From: Sweltsa coloradensis
Taxonomy: Eukaryota > Arthropoda > Insecta > Plecoptera > Chloroperlidae
Assembly: GCA_024449915.1 (NCBI GenBank)
Contig: JAMZAV010000051.1
Span: 248,001-312,000 of the forward strand
Reading direction: 5' to 3'
Length of the DNA: 64,000 nucleotides
The notes below the pieces were generated by a model. The model did not search any database, was not told where the DNA came from, and was given only the letters and a program-made list of their open reading frames with translations. Below are positions 1 through 13,400 of the stretch, piece by piece (position 1 is the stretch's first letter; every line of letters begins with the position of its first letter). The translations under genes were made by a program, and so were the position numbers.

Positions 1-1080
1 CAATGGATAAAGGATCATAAAATACACACGAAACACTTCATACAGGGTATACCAAATGATTTAATAGCTTGTAAATCAAGCTCACAAACACACGTACACA
101 ATTAGGCCTACATGTCGTAATAAAAACGCATGTCTAGGCCTAAATTCGACGCAGTAGGCCTAGGCCTAGAATGCAAACATAGGCCTAGGGTAGCTCTCTT
201 TCTGATGTGGGAAAACCTCTCACTACTATCGCCCGCGCTGAAGCTCTTGTCGCAAGATAAGTCTGGGAAAGAAATAAGATAAGCCCAGGAATAACAATTT
301 AATGCGTCGTGATTACGAATTTCGTGAATCGGTTGAAACATGATCGCATCGCAATTCTTCTTCCACCCACAACGACCATCTTTGATTTGATCAGCTGTGA
401 CTGTGAGATGGTTGGATCGTATGCGCAGGCGGCGATGCGCGGGACGCACACTGACCACTGAGCTCTATATGCTCAGTGACACTGACGCACACTGTTCGAA
501 AGTCGTACATTGACCACTGACCTCTATATGCTCAGTGACACTGACACACACTGCTCGAAAGTTGAGATAATATATCGCCGATCTATCTTCTCTTGCACTC
601 ACTCATAGGCATGACTCGCGCTAGGCCTACAAATGTATGCGAGTACATTTAAAAAAGCGCGGCGCGGCGTCTGAATTTATTTTTATGTTTTATTTACGTA
701 TTTAAAACTTTTTTTTTTTTTTTTTTTTATGGAGCTCGGTTAACACGGTGCATCGTATAATCGGAGATCGGATAATGGAGTTCTTACTGTATAATGACAC
801 TTTCTCACCAATGACAATAATAGCATGATTAAAGAAATTCCACCTTATGAACGAACGAGTACGACAGTACGAGCTTACCCCCAAGAATTTCATGCGCTTT
901 CTTACAAGAAATTTAAAAATGTAACAGTTATTTGACTGATTTCTCCTCAGTTTTAAAATGTGACACGTTGCTCTCAATCATTTTGAGAAGAGGACTACAA
1001 TGAGCTGTAATATGTTGGCCTATTTTATATGCTAGGAGGCAAGCCCACCAATACACAGTAAATATGAAAAGATACAGTAT
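1..1080. other. Left edge: intron/3' part of the transportin-like gene, no exon seen
   Basis: No coding match was found. It contains several TAGGCCTA palindromes, a tandem 59-bp repeat (452-569) and a poly(T) run near 709-728. Later exons of the transportin-like gene lie further left. Confidence 0.5.
452..569. repeat. Tandem duplication, 59-bp unit x2
   Basis: TGACCACTGA recurs at 452 and 511, followed in both by CTCTATATGCTCAGTGACACTGAC and a CACACTG-TCGAAAGT block. The units differ by a few bases. Confidence 0.8.
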
Positions 1081-1089
1081 ATGCACTAC

Positions 1090-1486
1090 ATGCAGTTTGT
1101 ATCGACTTATTGAGTTTAGTAGCGAGGCCAAGGGTTCTGATTGTTACGTTATTTACTAACTTGTGGTGGTCTTCATGAGCAACTGCAAGGTGGTATGGTT
1201 TTTCAAAACATCTCACTTTCCTTATCAAATGGTTTCCAATTTCAGACAAGGTTGGTGTTGCCTTCAAAGCTTCTAGGAGAGCAGAGATGAAAGTACTAAC
1301 TGCTTCTTGAATCTCGTCGGGAATCATCTCCACAGACATCATCGATTGGAATGCATATTCACACACCTGAGTTTCCACTAAGACGCGTAGGGTGTGCAGT
1401 GGAATCCACGCCGTCAGACATGTTACTGTCAAGACGACAATAGTGACTTCACATCGACTTCCTCGGAAATGTGCAAGTACGCCATC
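1090..1486 (-). CDS. TNPO3: Transportin-3-like exon 3 (3' boundary uncertain)
   Basis: The acceptor is CTATGTTTAG before 1486, in phase 0 with exon 2. The reading frame gives VLTVTCLTAWIPL and then KPYHLAVAHEDHH, which correspond to HEAT-repeat helices around residues 200-310 of TNPO3. The open frame continues to about 1024, so the donor is not fixed by the frame. A GTAGTG at 1089-1084 is one candidate, hence the approximate end. No later exon is recognisable between here and the left edge. Confidence 0.75.
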
Positions 1487-4400
1487 CTAAACATAGATCC
1501 ACCGTAAATAAATACTGGTAGTTACATCAAATCCCAAGTAGTAAGATATGGATATTTTTAATTGTTCTTGATATTGAATCTTGATAAATCATGATCATGA
1601 CCCAAACTTTCAAACAGGCAGTAAGCATCAAGCTCAACTCCAAAGTTCCAAAATATCATATAATAAAATAGTAGGCCTATTTATTCCAATTACTCATTTA
1701 AACCTTCACAATATGACACTGACAATACAAAATTGGCCTCTCTGCATAGGAATTGCTCAAGCTACGCCCTAGATCCGGCTTGAAACATAAAACTGCAGAG
1801 AGCGCCACTGGTCGGAAGCAGAATCGCATTTTTCAACCGCGTGCAGACCGGCCGTGCTTCCATAATTGTAGGAAAAGAATTTTGGAGAAGCTAGCCTACA
1901 TGATTGTTTTATGTTAGATTTGTATGATATGAAACAGAATATTTGTTTTCATTTTTGTAGCCTATGACAAATTTTACAAAAGGTTTGTATTTCCTTGATC
2001 TTTTTTAAGGGAAATTTGGTATGGAAAATCACAATATTCTGTTCCTTACAAATGAAGCATTAATAATTATGCATAATACATAATTTATACATAATAACAT
2101 ACATAACATATACATAATTAACAATTATGTATCTTCTACAAAAATTTATAATTTTAGGTTGAGCCATTTCGTTGTAACCGTGGCAGCAAGGATCCATTAC
2201 ATGGTGGACAATTTATAACTTGAGACACCGTACGGTATGGAGCAGCATTGTTGACGGAAAGAAATCTTTGCGTAGCCTATGTCGTCACTCGTCGGTAGCA
2301 GCAAATATCAGACCACTTACTTCCAGGGATAAATCTCCCCATGTATCGAGCTCATAAGTCCACCCAGTCTTCCACAAGTCCTACCCCTATGGTTCTGCCT
2401 GCTTTAAACAAATCAAATGCCTAGCCTACAGATAGAGATGGAAAGCAACTTTTAACGAAAGTAACGCGTTATTTTTTTAGTAACTTTTAGGGTAAAGAGT
2501 TACTTCTTCAAAATCGTCAAGTTGAAAGTTACTTTTTTTATCAGCATGTACTTCGTCGAAATATACATTGCATTCATCTGGATACATCTCGATATCCGGT
2601 TTTCCCAAAAATGAAATGTTTTCGTAAGAGGAATTCTTGTCCAAACCTCATTTCCGAGAAAATCTCGCATCAGCCGCCCGGTAGGAACGGCTACCCCTCC
2701 CCTCCCCCTATGTATTGTGGTAGGGCTAGACATTGGTCATTCTAGCATCACGAACGGCAGCGAGATTAATTATTTTGGTAACATTTTTGTTTCAATCGCA
2801 AATTCGCAACCCAAGTTTCCTCTAGGGCGCATGTAGTGTGTTATACCTCAATAATATTCATCGACATAAAAGCATTATGCGTTCCATTCAGTGTTTGTAA
2901 AAGTTGAATCTAAGTAGTAGTAGAAGCAAGACAATGGAAGTGGCCTGTTTACAGTCAATCAATGTATGTAAATTTACATTGAAGTAATGAGTCATCACTC
3001 ATCAATACATTACCGGTACCTATACATTATTGAATTCCATAACATATTGATTTTAATTTATTAGTAGCCTATATGAGTTTCCTGGAGATTTTTTTCCGTT
3101 CAATTAGCATTTCTGCCGCGAACGCTGTAAAACCAACTTTTACCAGTTACTACTTTTTATGGTAACTTAACTTTCCAGTTACTTTATTTTTGGACTAACT
3201 TTAACTTTAACTAATTACTTTAAAAGTGAACTAACTTAACTTTTAAAAAGATACTATTTTTGGGTAACTTCCCCAACTCTGCCTATAGATTGTGAAATTG
3301 TGTACATACTGCAAGGTAGGGGATATAGAAATTGATAAGGCAAAGCAATAGTTGAAATTTTAAAACAAAAATATTGTAATTCTATGGATGACCAAGAGAG
3401 CACCCAAAACCATAGGAGTATGAATGTGAAAATAGGCCTACACAAATATCAATGTGTATTGATACACATTAGGGCATAGGCCTATCTTGATAGACATAAT
3501 AGGTGTACCTTGTACCTACCAGCAAGCTCGAAATAACGGGAGAATATCTTTTCAAATATTCTGTCACTTCAAGGCTAAGAGAATGCTCCATTGGTGAGGA
3601 CACCACTTCTTCTGGTATAGCCTTTAGCACATACATCATAATAACTACATTCGGTGTACATAGTTCATTAATAATATCCTCAATAGGGTTTGCCCATGGA
3701 TGCAGTTTGAAAGTCAAATCTGCAAGTGCTAAACACAGTCTTTTCACAACAATAATATTTGATTGGTTGTCTACTGCTTTAAGGTGAGTGAAAAGTTTGT
3801 TTCGAATCTGCAGTCGTTGCTCTGGTGATAATTCATGGAGTGAAGTCTGAATCTTCAGTCGAATTGTTTGTGCCCCAAAGAAAGTTGACTCTAGGTCTCT
3901 ATCCTCTTGTAATATCATTAGTGACAAGTCCCATGCATGCACCTGAAACAAAATAATAAAAAGTTGATATTGAATTTGAACCAGCCTCATGCATCTTGTA
4001 TGACATGAATTAGTTAAAAAGTAGATGACATGCATTCAACACTATTCTATTACTAAAAGATGGAAGAAATAGTAGAGGTCTATTCAAAAATTTGATTCTT
4101 AACTGCCAAGCCCAACCCAGCAGGGAGAGCAGGGTTGGGTAACGACGCGTCGCAAATAATATTTGACACGTCGGGTAGAAAATATGTGTAGAATATGTTA
4201 AATGCGTAGAATATGTAGAAAATTCGGGTTGAAAATTTAATAAGGAATATTATTGTATATAATTCAAATCCCAGCCTTATTTTCATCAACCCTAAAAACA
4301 AATGAACTCAACATTATATTTTGAACTTTTAAGCAAGTGTTTGTACTTATTAGAAGGCGAGCTGTGTAGATGAAAGTGCCTGAGGACTCTGCCCTACCTG

Positions 4401-7400
4401 CCTGCCGCTGATGAAAGACCTTAAACTGTCCCCCGAAAGCATTTGCGGATATCACATGCATTATCTCACTAATTTCCTACGATGAATCAATAATTAGTTT
4501 AGTACGGGTAATAAAGAACTTGAAGCAAAGAAAACCAGCACCTTCACAAGATACCAAGGTCATCCGCTTTCCCGATCGTAAATATATATGGACAAAGCCA
4601 AAAGCCTCCCCAGATCTTCTTCCTCGCGTTTCAATAACCAAAGTCATCCCTAATTGTAAACTTATTTAATAGTAACATTTATAGTTATAATTTACATATT
4701 GCCATTGTACTATGTTTCATGTAGGCTAAGATAACTAGATAAGCACAACGAAAAAGAAACAATCACACAAATTTTGCTCAAAGTAACAATACACAATTGA
4801 CCTAGGCCCCTACCCTACATAAGCTCTTTCTCCCAGTAATTTTTGACGTGTCATTTATGTCATAAAGTGTAATTTACGACGTGTATATTCGAGGCGTATA
4901 ATACTAGGTATAATACCTGTTTTTGACGTCATGTATTATACCTACCCAATCCGGAGGGAGAGACAATGGTTTAAAAAGCAAATAGCCCCTACTGGTTTTG
5001 TTTCTTTAGGTGCCTACCTACCACCAGTGGCGACTCGTGCTATTGTGCGCTGGTGCTGTAGCACCACCACCATAAATCATCCATCTCCATTAAACTGATT
5101 TTTTGATAAGTGCAATGTGTATGTATTGTAAAATTAAGTATTCAAAAGTATCCGCGGCCGTGCTGCAGAGATGCGCTGATGGTCAACTTTTCTCAACCAT
5201 AGTCACATGGTGGTGATGGTTTTGAACCAAGCATAATATGTAGAACCTGCGAAAGTGCTCCGCACGAATTCGATGACTTTTAACCCTCTTCCTACGCCAC
5301 AACAGGATAATAATACGGGTAAAACGAAGCGCAACACGGATCTTCGGTGCTATCGGGACTGGCTCGACTCGGGTCTGTATAGGTTCGCCCGTAGCCTCGC
5401 ACCCTTGCAATCACTTCACTCGTCGTCAGTCTTCAACCCTACAGTCGCTGTAGGTAATTGTTGTTTAATTTAAATTGATTGCAGTTTAATTGTTTATTCA
5501 ATTATTTTTATTTCTGTGGAGGAGGTGGGTATTGTGACAACCTCACACACCCCTCCTTCCCTGTCACACATAACCCATATGCATGATTTACGTTTGCTGT
5601 ATTAGCACCACCTGTTATAATGTCCACGAGCCGCCACTGCCTACCACCGAACTGCTATTTTCATTTACATTTTTTTGTAAACTCAAAACCATAGGCCTAG
5701 GCCTACTACTACTAAACTTTCTTAGATTTATAGGCAGAGGCATTATGATAAAGAAATAGAATGATATATATGAATGCCAATATTTGTTGTCTCAGAACCA
5801 AATAAGTGTTCCCCCAGTTCTTACCTAGGTACGTCATAAATGATCATAGGTCCTACTTCCCGGATTATCAGGAAAAGTCCCGTTTTCTTTGCCTTGCAAC
5901 ACATTGTGATATTGATGGGGCTTAGTTTTGAAAAGTTATTTAAAAACATTGGGAAAAAGTATAGTTCGTCCGTTTACAGTTGACGAATTTGGAGTTCCTC
6001 AAAGGGACAAAAGAACAGATTTGTTCACACCTCTTGACAAGATCATCTTTCTCTGGTTCACCAGGAAATAGTCTAGGAGATCCCCAGTGATTGACATGTC
6101 TATTATGATGAATAGCAAACCCATCGCCAAATCACTTAGTTTGGTTGCCATTATTGCGCTTCATTGGTTTGTCAAAGAGGCGCACAATGAAACTTCAGCC
6201 GGGCAACATTGACGACAGTCAGCGAAGACTGAATTTCAAATTACAACCCTCGTAATTGGTTATAACAAGTGGCCCTCATGTTCCCGCTGTGTCGGCGAAA
6301 AAGCCGAAATTCGTCAAATGTAAACGGACGAACTATAACTAGGTAGCGTGTTTACTGTTTAGTTATTGCATAGCACTCGGTTGACTAACACATGTGACAT
6401 GGTCGTCTAGTAAGGTTCACCAGTTACGAATAAAGCTGACTTAACGTGATAATGAAGGCTTGAACTGAAGACTTGAAACCTGGTGTTATTGATTGTAGAA
6501 CGTAGTGGCTTTCTACTTTGTGTAATAGTCACTATGTGAAGATTTCTTCCAATAAACAAGTTATACTGAGTGACATTTTTTGAAAGAGCCATAGAACAGT
6601 TTCCCATGAAATAAACTGTTTAACTGCGGAAGAAGCTACGAACTGCACAGGTTCTACCCGTTTGTGCTTGAACCCAGCTAACCAGTTCCCTACACTAAAC
6701 CGAATGAGTAGGTGGATCTACAGGCTCTCTAGCCCAGTCATATTTCGGGACACATAAAGAGGGAATATCACAAAATGTTTTCACAAGTTATTACCATGGG
6801 TTCGGGATCGACACTACCTTTCCATAGGAACATTTAGTCGTCCTGGGTGGTATCGTTCGAGACACCGGGACAGGTGTCTGAAAACCACGACAGCCATGGA
6901 AAAACCAAGACCTCTGGTCACATTCACACACACAGTATACAGTAAACTACAGCCGTCTATCTCGTTCGGCTAGCTGGACGAGTACCTAGGCATACTGTGA
7001 TTTTAACTAGTAGTTAACTTGGTATTTTATGGGTGCAAAATGGCACTGGTAGTGGGGAAAACTTGTATCATTAACAGAATCTGTAATTGGCATTGGAATA
7101 TTACCAGTGTACACCCATTCTCTTCGTAAGCAAGGGGTGAATACGTAACAAATTGCCATATTACACACATACATTAGGCATATGTATAGGGTTGCCAACC
7201 GTCTTGAATTCGGGACGACACGGATTTTGACGCAATTGTCCGGATGGAGAAATTGCCTTGTTCCGGACAGCATATTGTCCGGAATTTGTTAATATTTCAA
7301 ATTGTGACTTTATATCATTGGAGTTCAAGTATGAGCATGCCAAAAGCATTAATTTTCCGATAAAATTGAAGTTTTCATCGTAAGGCTAGGCCTATCTGCT

Positions 7401-10400
7401 TCTAAATTGCTACTAGGCCCTACTTTGAGAAGGTTACTGCCTCAGGTCAGAAGTTGAACTAACGTATTACATGTGGCATAGGGCCTACATGTAATAGGCC
7501 TAGGCTAATAGTTATCAGTCGAAATATTGCTGCAGGTTTGTGGTCAAAGTGTTTGGTCAGTTCAATATGAGCTTGCTATAATTTTATCATAAATTTCCAT
7601 ACAAAAATCTCTTCATCGGTAGCCCGTACATTGAATACAGTTAATTCTCATCTGGGCCTACTTTTTGATCCCTTATTGACATCCAATTGACCCAAAACTT
7701 GTCAACTTCAGGGTGTTGTTAACAAAGGAAGGTAGGCTCATCTTATAAATATGTCTTAATCCAAAATATTCCCCCAAAAAAATCTTCTACAAGCTTTAGA
7801 GAGGGCAATTATATCCAAAAGCCTTCTAGAAGTCAATCGTACAACATTTTTAGGGTAGAAGCTGCCAACATGGTTTTTTATCTTCAGACAATACTTCTTC
7901 ATCTACCTATCAATGTTGGCAAAGTATACGTTGAGTAGAAGTACCAAAAGGGTACCAAAAACCCAAATCTGGTACCACTTATTAAAATATTCAATTACTC
8001 GTAAAATAAACATGCGAAAAATTTGAAAAAAATTCACAAATCGTAATAGATATCTAGGTTTAATAAGTGTAACCTAATTTTGGCCTACGTGTAGTTTCTA
8101 GGGCTTTAGTGCCACTTTTATCTCAATTTTTGTTGCGTAATTTTTGAACCCAAATTTGTACATCAATATATCTCACGATTGGAAAGATTTGGGATAGTAA
8201 TATTTTACCAAAATCTGTCTATGTCTATGTAGAACACGCTTGCCAAATCGGGCCCAGTTTCAACATACCAATCGACGGTTTTTAATTGTTTACTGAGACA
8301 ATGCGCAACTAGATTTCTGTCGCGCTAATCCCCTGCGGGTGCCGCCAGCATCAACCCGCGGCGCTGATTGGCTCTCGGCCTTGGTCGCCTAGCCTCCCTC
8401 CGCGGTCCACTCTACTCAGTCGTAAACGTAAATAATCATTGCCATTAGCAGTGTTTTTTTTTTATGGAAGGGTTCATTGCTGACAGTGGATCTTGTTATA
8501 AAAACCAGCTATAGTTATGTGATATACCTGCACTACGTCTACGTGATTTGAAGGTATGTAATCACTTACATCTTAGTCTTAAAATACTGTAAGCCCTACG
8601 CTCATGTGCTGTGTTAAAAACATGGAACAAACTCTCATTGTTTCAAAGTAAGGCCTAATATAAGCAGTGCGCGGAGTAGTGTGTTGTGTTGGTGACAGGA
8701 AATGCTCAGCTACGCCGCTAGTAGACAGAGTGGCATATTACGCTTCAAGGTTATTTGGAGACTATAATTTGACCGCATTGTAACCTAATTAAATAATTTT
8801 TGTGGGAAGCCTGCCCAGGGTGCAATTCATGCCCCTCTTCAGGTGTCTAACTAGGTTTGTTGTGGATATGACAATTGTGAAGGGATGTCCGAGGGCTGAT
8901 TAAGAGGACTCAATCCCTTGCATTCGCATTAACGACTGAGGAAAACCTAGGAAAAAACCACCAGTCAGGATTGCCAGTCTCGACGGGATTTGAAACCGGG
9001 ACCTCGCGAATCAGAGTCGCGCGCTTAACGCTGGAACCAACACTCTCGGTGCATTGTAACAATCATCATCGAACAGAAACATTGGTGTTCTTTCCAGGCC
9101 CCCAGAGTTTCTTACACGTATCGATAACACTAAACCAAGTCCATAAAGTCAGCCTCTTTCAACATTTTCAAGGGCGTGTTCATGATAATTGATAATGCAT
9201 GTAATTTGAGATTAATGAGTAGTCTTTTCATTTAGGCCTAATCAGTAGATGTTCAATTTAAAAGAAATAATTTGTTAATTACTTTACAGCATTATAGATG
9301 GTCAATTTTTTCTTTTAGTCTGGTTTGAGCTTGTGTTATGACTGCATAGTTGTTTTCTGACAGTTACGTCTTGAGCCCTTGTCTTATCTCTCAGTCGTCG
9401 AAAAATGGCGATTTACAGACACCTTCAGACAAAGAAAAAGGTATATTTGTAAATGCTTTAAAAGACAGAGAAAAAGTCAACTATGTGAAATACGTAGTTT
9501 ATTTTATTTATTTATCTCTAACAACAGGTATCAAAACCCACAAGTGTTAGGTATAACTAAAACTAAACAATTCAAAAATATACTATTCAAAACAATACAA
9601 ATACGTTACACATACAAATGATTAAATACCTATATGAACAAGTACGATAAAATTCTTTAGTCGCGTTTGCTCGTATTAATAATGCAATATCTAAAGGTTT
9701 TCATAATATAGTTGGCATATTATATCGTGTTACTCCAACAAGTAATGCACTCCATTGGCATATTAAGAGATGTCACTACCAAACTATGATATGGAAAACT
9801 ATCAAGAAACCCGAGGTACTTTTACTGCTGAGGGTTATTTTGTTATTACATTATAAGTTATTTTTAACAACAAGTATGTGCTATAATATTCTCATTTTCC
9901 CCCAATAGGAACACCAAAAATATAACCCACGCAAATTTGTGTAGAACATTACTGGGTGCGATATCACCCCTATTCTAATGACCACGGATGCTATTCCAGT
10001 TTGATGTGCTGAAGTTATTTCTTGTAGCTACAAAATTGGTTGCTCAACTAATAGGTGTGGGTGTAAAAAAAAAAAACAGGGATGCCATGCACTGATGCAT
10101 GCAAGTGTTTTGAACTAGAACGAGGATGTTCGAATATCAATGCAGACATGATAATTTGGATCTTTTACATTACATTTACATGCATTACATGCAACCGACA
10201 CTGATCGAAATAGGTTAACAAAAAGAAAATTCTACAATTAATGTAAAATAAAATATTTAAATATAATTCAATACTACCCACTATAAATGGTTCGTGAAAA
10301 TTAACAGAATCGCAGAAAGAGTTTTATTGATTTTTTTTAATATATTACACTATAATATACAATACTATTCTTCAATATTATTTAAATGTAGTCACATAAC

Positions 10401-13400
10401 TAAATAAATGTAATTCTTATACTGTGGTGAACCTAATTGATGCAACTCTTTCCAGAAATGGACGATTCAGATTGATCGGCGCACGTAATGTGTTGGGTTA
10501 AAACGGTTTGTTTGTCTACAACTCACTTCTTGGTATCTCACATGAATTAGTTTTAACGCATTCAACTATAATAAAACAGAATGACACAGACTTCATGCAG
10601 GTATAATGCACAAAAATGCGAATAATTCTATATTTCAAACAAAGTTAAAATTCGAACCAACACCTAAGACAAGGTATTAATACTCTTAGCGTAAGACTGT
10701 CAGGGTATGTCAGGTGGCTGGTTAAGATCTTAATTCTTGATGAGATGAGAGATATCATTATTATTTACTTCATATTTTATAAAAACATTTTTTTTAAATA
10801 GATGTAAAACAAACAAAAGAGGATTTCTCGATTTCCAAAAGTTGAAGTTTTGAAGGTGAAGGAGCCATTTTTGGTTTCGCCAACATTGTTTTTTGAATTC
10901 AGCATGGGCGAATTAGTTTAAAAAGCATTTTTAATTGCTTCTACTCATTAACAGCATAGACTTTGAATTTTGCAGACTGAATTCCCTATCTACTTGGGAA
11001 GTGATAAAAATATCCTATTTAGGACTATGGTATATATTTTAATTTTAAGGACAGTCTCAATCAAAACCAGATTGATTTTATTTCTTTAAGGTTATAGGCC
11101 TAGGTCTACGGTATTTGAGATTAAAAATCACAAATAGGCCTAGTTGGTTCACAGTTGTAAGTGTAAAAAATGCCCCCCCTCCCATTTTAGGAGGCTATGT
11201 ATGGAATTCCATAGGCCTATCTGTTGAGATGGTAACCCTACTTACGTATTCTCACCAAAATATCATAGTATTTTATCCCATAGGCATATAGGCATATATA
11301 TATGATAAAAACAAGGATCTTGGGTAAAACCGCGTCGAAAATAAGATGAACCAGGGCAGAACCTGGGCGTCCACCGACGTTTCGTCTGTACTACATCAGA
11401 CATTTTCAAGGTTGACTGTGACTCTACGGAGGTTGGAGTCACAGTGGTTAGCGCCCGCCTTATATAGCCTCGGCTGAAGGTGCGAGGCGGCGAGGTTATA
11501 TAGAAAATAGGTGCGGGGCGGCGAGGTCATATCATATGCACACAGTCTATGGAAAACCCACCCACACCAACCGGTATCTGAATGCTGCTTCCCACCACCG
11601 TCCTTCACAGTTATTTTCAGTGGTTAACACTCTAGTCACCCGGTCCAGGAACCTTACTGACAAAGCTCACTCAAGAGAGGAATTTGACAAGCTCCGTGAA
11701 GCTCTATCACTCAATGGTTACTTGGACCGAGACATAACCAGAGCGTTTAAACGGGAACTGAAGAAATCTGAGGATGATACTGAGGACAAGGAGAAACCAC
11801 GGTCAAAAGCTTTTCTTCCGTATGTCAAGGGTACCACAGACATCATAGGTAGAATCCTCAATCGTAAGAACATCGAAACCATTTTCTCCACTGACAGAAA
11901 AATCAGCTCCTTTTTGAGAAGTGCAAAGGACTCTGTTCATCTGGAAGAAAGAGGGGTTTATGAGGTTCCCTGTGGCGACTGCAATCAAACGTACATAGGC
12001 CAAACAGGCAGACGCATAGCAGTGAGGATAAATGAACACTCTAATGCTGTGAAAGCAGGTGACAAGAAATCAGCCCTGGCTCAACATGCTAAAGCTTACT
12101 CGCATGTGATAGATTTTGACAAAACAAAAACTATTTGCCCTGTACAACAGCTCAAGCCACGTATTATCCGTGAATCTGTGGAAATTGAGAAACGGCCAAA
12201 TAACATGGACAAAAGAGATGATAGCCAGAGCCTCCCTCTTGCTTGGAAACCTGCACTCATGTCTCGAAATGTAGTCCGTAGACCTATTCAGCCAAATCCC
12301 TCAGAGGTGGTGCAAATTTCAGATTCCATAATTCTAAGCACAAATAACATTTCAAAAGACAACCAATCAGGCCCTATGACAAGAAGCCGGACTAAAAAGG
12401 TTTCACTACAGTAAGCTGAGCTATTTTGCTTCTCAATTGCCACCATCCGTATATTTTTCGATATGACATCGCCGCCCCGCACCTTTTCACGATATGACCT
12501 CGCCGCCCCGCACCTATTTTCTATATAACCTCGCCGCCTCGCACCTTCAGCCGAGGCTATATAAGGCGGGCGCTGCGTGCTTGCCAACCACTGTGACTCC
12601 AACCTCCGTAGAGTCACAGTCAACCTTGAAAATGTCTGACGTAGTACAGACGAAACGTCGGTGGACGCCCAGGTTCTGCCCTGGTTCATCTTATTTTCGA
12701 CGCGGTTTTACCCAAGATCCTTGTTTTTTATCCTATGACGGGCCGCGATAACCTACAACAATCCATATATATATACATATGGGTCATTCTCAAATAAAAT
12801 GACCCTTGTGCTGTCCCACCTTAATATTATTTTTTTTTAGATCAAGATATTGATTTGCATAAATTTTGGTTGTACATTTTCAGAATACTTAGTTTTTATT
12901 AGCTCCATGAATTTTTGCACTTCTATCTTGTAAGGCCGATCTTTAATTCACTATTACGTAATTCAAAATGTGCTAAAACCTATGTCCCTATCCACAAAAC
13001 CAGAAGTGTTTCAGAAAGCTGTTTGGATTTTTCACTTAATACTATTTTAATCCCTTGGTGAAAATGAAAGCAGAAATAATAATTAAGTAATCGATGTTTA
13101 AGACATTTTTATATAATAACATTTTCCAAGAAATATCAAGTAAGGAGTGTTCGTCCCCACTGTGGTAATAATATTGATGTCATGACCGTTACCGTGCAAA
13201 AAATAAATAAAAATAAAGTGTAGAAGGCAGTGGATCAATGAAGAAGAACAAGAACAAGAGTCCATGATATGACACCATTGAAGTTTGTTTGATTTTTCAA
13301 TGATATCTGTTAAAATTGAGAAGGGAACAAATAAACGGCGAGTATTTTAATTATTGGTCATGAATGTTACCAAGTTAAGATCATTAATTTTTATTTTTAT

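Noticed and set aside
4397..4476. Possible minus-strand exon (EISEIMHVISANAFGGQF...) with good acceptor and donor
   Set aside because: It lies inside the hAT element 4130-4954, its donor phase does not fit exon 2, and the true exon 1 was found at 21967-22128.
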